DNA of 64,000 nt from Collinsella sp. (GTDB lineage Bacteria > Actinomycetota > Coriobacteriia > Coriobacteriales > Coriobacteriaceae): contig DXMK01000006.1 of the NCBI GenBank assembly GCA_019414245.1, positions 104,761 through 168,760 of the forward strand. The letters run 5' to 3'. The stretch's first letter is position 1, and each line of letters begins with the position of its first letter. The notes beneath the pieces are model-generated. The model saw nothing but the letters and a program-made list of their open reading frames with translations. It was not told the origin of the DNA and made no database searches. Made by a program: the position numbers and the translations under genes. Below, piece after piece: positions 60,445-64,000 of the stretch.

Positions 60445-61878
60445 ATGGCTGTTATTAATGTGCTGCCTTCGGATGGGAAGGTTATTGACGAGGGTCCTGT
60501 TGGTTGCTCTATTGATGTTTGCTGTGATGACTTTCGTCATCTCGATATTGGACTGCCGCCCGAGATTCTTCGACTCAAGGATGCCGGATATTTGACGCAG
60601 GCTGTTGCGGCTTGTGATCGTCTTTTGAGGCAGAATCCTGAGCCTTCCCTGGCAGCCTGCGTTCGTGCCGAGCGGTATCGCATGCTCGAGACGCCGCTTC
60701 ATTTTTCGGTGTCGCGCGATCGAGCTATTGCGATGATTCGCGAGGAGTGGCCTGAGTTTACCGAGGAGCAGTTTGACGATCTGATTGACCGTAAGCGTAT
60801 TGACTGGCGCTTTATCGACGGCGAGCTGTTCGTTCTCGACAACTTCCTCGATTCGCTTCGCGTATATCCCAAAGAGGTCCCCGGCATGCGTCCCGATCCT
60901 ACGGACGGAATTGCACTGCGCAACGAGATGCTCAAGGAGATGGAGTCGCAAAACGGATTGGCTCGCGTCATTACGCTTAAAGCGTCTGTGTCTGTCCCCG
61001 GCGCTCTGGAGGGGGAGACCGTTTGCGCTTGGCTTCCCGTCGCGGCTGCCTGCCGTCAGCAGTCTCGGGTCGAGATTCTCGACATGACGCCGGAGGGTGC
61101 TGTTGCTCCCGCGAATGCTTCGGCGCGTACCGTCTCGTGGTCTTCTTCGAGTGAGCGCTCATTCTCGGTGACTTATCGTTATCACATCGATGCTGCTTAT
61201 TGTGATGTCTACGGTGGCACACTTCCGGTTCATCCGCGTATGGACGCGCCTCTGCCCGAGGATATTTCCGAGGACCGTCCGCACATTGCATTCACGCCGT
61301 ATCTGCAGCAGCTGACGGCCGGTGTTGTTGACGGACTCGAGGATCCGCTCGATCGCGCCCGTGCTATCTATGATTACCTGACGCAGTATATCGACTATCG
61401 CTATCAGCCGCCGTACTTGCTTTTGGGATCTATTGCCGATGACTGCGCGCATTCGCTTCGCGGCGATTGCGGTGTTATGGCGCTTACGTTTATCACCATG
61501 TGCCGTATTGCCGGTGTGCCCGCCCGTTGGCAGAGCGGCCTGTATGTTGCGCCCAATTCGGTGGGGTCGCACGACTGGGCAGAGTTCTATACGCCGCAGA
61601 CCGGTTGGCTCAACGCCGACGTGTCATTTGGATCTTCTGCTCGCAGGATGGGGGAGGAGTGGTGCCGCCGTCACTACTTTGGCAATCTCGACCCGTGGCG
61701 TATGGTGGCCAACAATCGATTCCAGGCAGAGTTTGAGCCCTCTTTCGACGGCATGCGCGAGGACCCTTACGATAACCAGATGGGTGAGGCTTCGGTCGAC
61801 GGTCGCGGATGCCGTCAGCGCGAGATGCTCCGCACGGTCGAACTCATCGAAATGCTCGAAGTTCCATTTTCGGACTAA
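60445..61878 (+). CDS. Transglutaminase-like superfamily protein
   Basis: A 477-residue cytoplasmic protein. The C-terminal part (about 295-430) is a transglutaminase-like cysteine peptidase domain: LDRARAIYDYLTQYIDYRY, catalytic Cys near 342 (RGDCGVMALTFITMCRIAGVPARW), His near 376 (GSHDWAEFY) and Asp in WLNADVSFG. The N-terminal 180 residues are helical and conserved in no family I recognise. GGAG precedes ATG 60445. Most domain members are proteases or amide-forming enzymes; there is no signal peptide, so it acts inside the cell. Codon use is more A+T-tolerant than in fba. Confidence 0.85.
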   Translation: MAVINVLPSDGKVIDEGPVGCSIDVCCDDFRHLDIGLPPEILRLKDAGYLTQAVAACDRLLRQNPEPSLAACVRAERYRMLETPLHFSVSRDRAIAMIREEWPEFTEEQFDDLIDRKRIDWRFIDGELFVLDNFLDSLRVYPKEVPGMRPDPTDGIALRNEMLKEMESQNGLARVITLKASVSVPGALEGETVCAWLPVAAACRQQSRVEILDMTPEGAVAPANASARTVSWSSSSERSFSVTYRYHIDAAYCDVYGGTLPVHPRMDAPLPEDISEDRPHIAFTPYLQQLTAGVVDGLEDPLDRARAIYDYLTQYIDYRYQPPYLLLGSIADDCAHSLRGDCGVMALTFITMCRIAGVPARWQSGLYVAPNSVGSHDWAEFYTPQTGWLNADVSFGSSARRMGEEWCRRHYFGNLDPWRMVANNRFQAEFEPSFDGMREDPYDNQMGEASVDGRGCRQREMLRTVELIEMLEVPFSD

Positions 61879-61917
61879 TCGGTAGAAAGCTGTGATAAAC
61901 TAACTCACGCATTACGT

Positions 61918-62004
61918 GCCCGAGTGGCGGAATTGGCAGACGCAGTGGACTCAAAATCCACCGTTGGCAACAACGTGCGAGTTCGAGTCTCGCCTCGGGC
62001 ACCA
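61918..62004 (+). tRNA. tRNA-Leu (CAA)
   Basis: An 87-base class II tRNA with acceptor GCCCGAG/CTCGGGC, D-arm, anticodon loop CTCAAAA giving anticodon CAA, a long variable arm (CGTTGGCAACAACG), T-arm GCGAG-TTCGAGT-CTCGC and encoded CCA. It reads UUG codons. Its 3' end is repeated 184 bases downstream (see repeat). Confidence 0.96.
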
Positions 62005-62050
62005 TACATGCAAGTGAGCGTTCAAGGGGGTTGCGGCCCCCTTTTTCGTG
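61982..62050 (+). repeat. Direct repeat, copy A: tRNA-Leu 3' end plus terminator
   Basis: The segment TTCGAGTCTCGCCTCGGGCA and the bases after it through the rho-independent hairpin are repeated at 62166-62233. The first 50 bases differ at one position only. Copy A includes the functional tRNA end; terminator AAGGGGG/CCCCCTT with a T-run is at 62024-62046. Confidence 0.9.
62024..62046 (+). terminator. Terminator after tRNA-Leu
   Basis: AAGGGGG pairs with CCCCCTT over a 6-base loop and is followed by Ts. It ends the tRNA transcript. Confidence 0.85.
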
Positions 62051-62165
62051 CCGAACTCGCGTGAGCGCGCGAAGCGTTAAGCAAACAGGCCTGTGGCCTG
62101 TTTGTAGCGGAGCGTGGCGAGGGCGCCGCGCGCCCGAAGCCCGGGGCTTCGCGAAGCGAAGGCCC

Positions 62166-62233
62166 TTCGAGTCTCGCCTCGGGCACCATACATGCAAGCG
62201 AGCGTTCAAGGGGGTCAAGGCCCCTTTTTCGTG
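62166..62233 (+). repeat. Direct repeat, copy B: orphan tRNA-Leu 3' end plus terminator
   Basis: This copy holds the T-arm second half, acceptor 3' strand, CCA and the downstream terminator of tRNA-Leu without the rest of the tRNA. The 115 bases between the copies contain several G+C-rich hairpins (AAACAGGCC/GGCCTGTTT and a GGGC/GCCC pair) and no gene. A duplicated tRNA 3' end is the usual mark of site-specific integration. Confidence 0.85.
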
Positions 62234-62450
62234 TACGTAATGTGATAACGCGCTGTACGTGTTATTATCGCCAAGGCGTTGTTCCCGCAATGCCCTAAAG
62301 AGGAACCCGAGGGTTCCCACCTTTTGGCGCCAATGAGCAGCTGACTGGTCATACAACTTAGATTTCCTTCCTCATACCGAGGATGTCTATGTGTACGACC
62401 TGGTTGCAAAGAAGCGCCGGGTTATTTTTTTATGAATGGAGGTAGGGAAA
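62234..62450 (+). promoter_or_regulatory. infC leader with possible L20-type attenuator
   Basis: A 217-base non-coding leader. A local hairpin GGAACCC-GA-GGGTTCC (62302-62317) competes with a long-range pairing of AACCC (62304) plus GGCGC (62326) with GCGCCGGGTT (62414-62423), which sits directly before a T-run (62422-62431) and would act as a terminator. This is the layout expected of an autoregulatory leader for infC-rpmI-rplT. TATTAT at 62263 may be a -10 element. Confidence 0.6.
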
Positions 62451-63005
62451 ATAGCTAAGTCTGATGACACCCGCATCAACGACGAGATTACTGCATCTTC
62501 GTGCCGTTTGATTGGCGTCGATGGCTCTCAGCTCGGCCTGTTCGCCATCCGCGATGCCCAGCGCGTCGCCGACGATCAGGGTCTCGACCTGGTCGAGATC
62601 GCCCCCAACGCGGAGCCGCCGGTCTGCAAGGTCATGGACTACGGTAAGTTCAAGTACCAGCAGGCCATGAAGGCCAAGGCTGCTCGTAAGAACCAGTCCA
62701 AGGTCGAGGTCAAGGAAATGAAGTTCCGACCCAAGATCGACGTTGGCGACTACGAGACCAAGAAGGGCCATGTTCTGCGTTTCCTCAAGAAGGGCGCACG
62801 CGTTAAGATCACCATCATGTTCCGCGGCCGTGAGATGGCTCACCCGGAGCAGGGCCTTAACGTTCTCGAGCGTCTCGCCGAGGATCTCAAGCCTTACGCT
62901 ACGGTCGAGTCCAAGCCTAAGATGGAAGGCCGTAACATGCTTATGCTGCTCGCCCCGATTAAGGGCGCCTTCGATGAGGATAAAGCGGCAAGCGATACCA
63001 AGTAA
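62451..63005 (+). CDS. infC: Translation initiation factor IF-3
   Basis: A 184-residue IF-3 beginning at an ATA codon (62451). GGAGGT (62438-62443) is 7-8 bases before it; the in-frame ATG at 62436 overlaps that site and has no ribosome site of its own. The protein would read MAKSDDTRINDEI, as expected of IF-3. The N-domain covers 1-80 (RINDEI, VDGSQLGLFAI), a basic linker follows (KAKAARKNQSKVEVKEMKFRP) and the C-domain has GDYETKKGHVLRFL and KITIMFRGREM. Non-standard start codons (AUU in E. coli) are a known device for IF-3 self-regulation. Confidence 0.94.
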   Translation: MAKSDDTRINDEITASSCRLIGVDGSQLGLFAIRDAQRVADDQGLDLVEIAPNAEPPVCKVMDYGKFKYQQAMKAKAARKNQSKVEVKEMKFRPKIDVGDYETKKGHVLRFLKKGARVKITIMFRGREMAHPEQGLNVLERLAEDLKPYATVESKPKMEGRNMLMLLAPIKGAFDEDKAASDTK

Positions 63006-63037
63006 CTAGTGTTCTGTAACCGATTAAGGAGTATTTC

Positions 63038-63229
63038 ATGCCTAAGATGAAGTCCCACAGCGGCACCAAGAAGCGTTTCCGCAAGACTGGTACCGGCAAG
63101 CTTATGCGCGCCAAGGCTTTCAAGAGCCACATCCTGAGCAAGAAGTCCACCAAGCGTAAGCGTGGCTTCCGTCAGGAGACCGAGATCGCCGCTGCCGACC
63201 GCAAGGTCATCAAGTCGCGTCTCGCCTAA
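63038..63229 (+). CDS. rpmI: Ribosomal protein bL35
   Basis: A 63-residue very basic protein, MPKMKSHSGTKKRFRKTGTG through KSRLA, matching bL35 in length and sequence. AAGGAG precedes ATG 63038. It lies in the conserved infC-rpmI-rplT order, 32 bases after infC. Confidence 0.98.
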   Translation: MPKMKSHSGTKKRFRKTGTGKLMRAKAFKSHILSKKSTKRKRGFRQETEIAAADRKVIKSRLA

Positions 63230-63275
63230 GTTCGCGTTCCCGTTTTTCGTTTTACCGTCTAGGAGTTGATAGAAC

Positions 63276-63635
63276 ATGGCACGTATTAAGCGCGCTGTTG
63301 CCGCCAAGAAGAAGCGCCGTACCGTTATGCACCGTGCGAAGGGTTACTACGGTGCCGCTTCGCGTACTTACAAGCATGCTAAAGAGCAGGTCCAGCACTC
63401 CCTGCAGTATCAGTATCGTGATCGCCGCAACAAGAAGCGCGAGATCCGTTCTCTCTGGATCACTCGTATCAACGCTGCTGCTCGCCTGAACGACATCTCT
63501 TACTCTCAGTTCATGCACGGCCTGAAGGTTGCCGGCATCGAGCTCGACCGCAAGGTCCTGGCTCAGATGGCTTACGAGGACATCGAGTCCTTCAACGAGC
63601 TGGCCACCATCGCCAAGAAGGCTCTCGAGGCCTAA
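63276..63635 (+). CDS. rplT: Ribosomal protein bL20
   Basis: A 119-residue bL20: ARIKRAVAAKKKRRTVMHRAKGYYGA with the N-terminal basic helix, RRNKKREIRSLWITRINAAAR and a globular C-domain to residue 119. TAGGAGTTG precedes ATG 63276. bL20 binds 23S rRNA early in assembly and in many bacteria represses this operon through the leader RNA. Confidence 0.98.
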   Translation: MARIKRAVAAKKKRRTVMHRAKGYYGAASRTYKHAKEQVQHSLQYQYRDRRNKKREIRSLWITRINAAARLNDISYSQFMHGLKVAGIELDRKVLAQMAYEDIESFNELATIAKKALEA

Positions 63636-63655
63636 TTGATTCTCTTGAATCGCTA

Positions 63656-63693
63656 GGGGAGTGTCGCGTTATGCGCGGCGCTCCCTCTTTTTA
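63656..63693 (+). terminator. Intrinsic terminator after rplT
   Basis: GGGAG-TG-TCGCG pairs with CGCGG-CG-CTCCC over a short loop, followed by CTTTTT. It lies 20 bases after the rplT stop. Confidence 0.85.
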
Positions 63694-64000
63694 TCTGAAG
63701 CGCGGTTTACATTGATAAAAGCGCGGGTAGATAAACACTTACAGGTGACCGATCTCTATAAATTCCTGAACCAAAGGGTCATCATCTGATACGTGCGGAA
63801 GATCCGCACCAGTCTTTCTATTACCTATAGAAAGCAATATGTTGTGTAGGACTTGTGAAGAGTGGAATTGACGTCCCGCAGAGCTTCGCGGTCTGGCAAT
63901 ATATCTCCTTGCCGCGCGGCCCGGTCGGACCGGGAACCAGCGCAGGCGTGCACCTTGAGAACCGGATACTGCGAGGATGGACACACCAGTTGTGTCGCAT
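63694..64000 (+). other. Non-coding tract at right edge, possibly rRNA operon leader
   Basis: This 307-base stretch has no credible gene. It holds a hairpin CCCGG-TCGGA-CCGGG near 63930, and near the end the phrase ACCTTGAGAACCGGATACTG, of the kind found in leaders and spacers of rRNA operons of Gram-positives. A minus-strand ORF at 63739-63984 has no ribosome site or known features. I infer, weakly, that a 16S rRNA gene begins soon after the window. Confidence 0.35.

Noticed and set aside
62166..62188. A second tRNA-Leu gene
   Set aside because: Only the 3' end of the tRNA is present; no D-arm, anticodon arm or 5' acceptor strand precedes it.
63863..63900. TTGACG as a -35 element of an rRNA promoter
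   Set aside because: No -10 hexamer occurs at 16-18 bases; the nearest TATA-like sequence is over 20 bases away.
63739..63984. An 81-codon minus-strand ORF at the right edge
   Set aside because: No ribosome site, no motif, and it overlaps hairpin-rich sequence that looks like rRNA leader.

Overview
The window is a gene-dense, high-GC bacterial chromosome segment with short intergenic gaps and strong GC bias at third codon positions. Gene content suggests a Gram-positive anaerobe of the Coriobacteriia, most like Collinsella. The pointers are a fused lactate dehydrogenase/EtfAB locus with a ferredoxin-bearing EtfA, PTS and KDG uptake, an Elp3-type radical SAM enzyme, a long RecJ-helicase fusion, and dispersed GGGACAG palindromes of a kind I associate with this class. 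That taxonomic placement is inference from content, not a database match.

Layout. 1-7.1 kb: 3' end of an aldehyde dehydrogenase, two tiny ORFs, a phosphoesterase, then a sugar module made of a BglG/LicT antiterminator, a RAT/terminator switch, a PTS EIIBC and a ChbG-type deacetylase, followed by a DUF2130 coiled-coil protein. 7.2-16.8 kb: a DUF3516 helicase, then an RNA-modification neighbourhood (trmB, a Trm9-like methyltransferase, elp3, a membrane-anchored spermidine-synthase-like protein) interrupted by an Xre/DUF4097 pair. 16.8-22.4 kb: a three-gene leftward cassette of TerB-N/TerB-C protein, BrxD-like ATPase and BrxHI-like helicase, a probable DNA-processing or defence unit. 22.5-26.6 kb: a DUF554 membrane protein and a five-gene operon for secreted or membrane-anchored proteins of unknown function.

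26.9-36 kb: an electron-bifurcating lactate dehydrogenase operon, an HD hydrolase, azlCD, kdgT, a GGDEF protein and an EamA exporter. 36-44.3 kb: single-chain purL, a cation/proton antiporter, a striking alternating-repeat array (41.62-41.85 kb), an SDR and homoserine dehydrogenase. 44.3-49.8 kb: a complete branched-chain amino acid ABC operon (livJHMGF) preceded by a decayed livJ fragment. 49.8-60.2 kb: cutC, a DUF4931/GalT-like protein, a BASS transporter, a recJ-helicase fusion, rel, an MBL hydrolase and fba. 60.4-64 kb: a transglutaminase-like protein, tRNA-Leu(CAA) with a duplicated 3' end, infC-rpmI-rplT with a structured leader and a likely AUA start for infC, and at the right edge a gene-poor tract that may lead into an rRNA operon.

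Most notable candidates: (1) a Trm9-like methyltransferase within 2 kb of Elp3, suggesting a bacterial version of the wobble-uridine (cm5U to mcm5U) pathway; (2) the TerB/BrxD/BrxHI-like cassette; (3) eight 14-15-nt repeats in strictly alternating orientation at ~31-nt spacing; (4) a duplicated tRNA-Leu 3' end resembling att sites; (5) the five-gene surface-protein operon. No transposase, phage gene or CRISPR array was seen.
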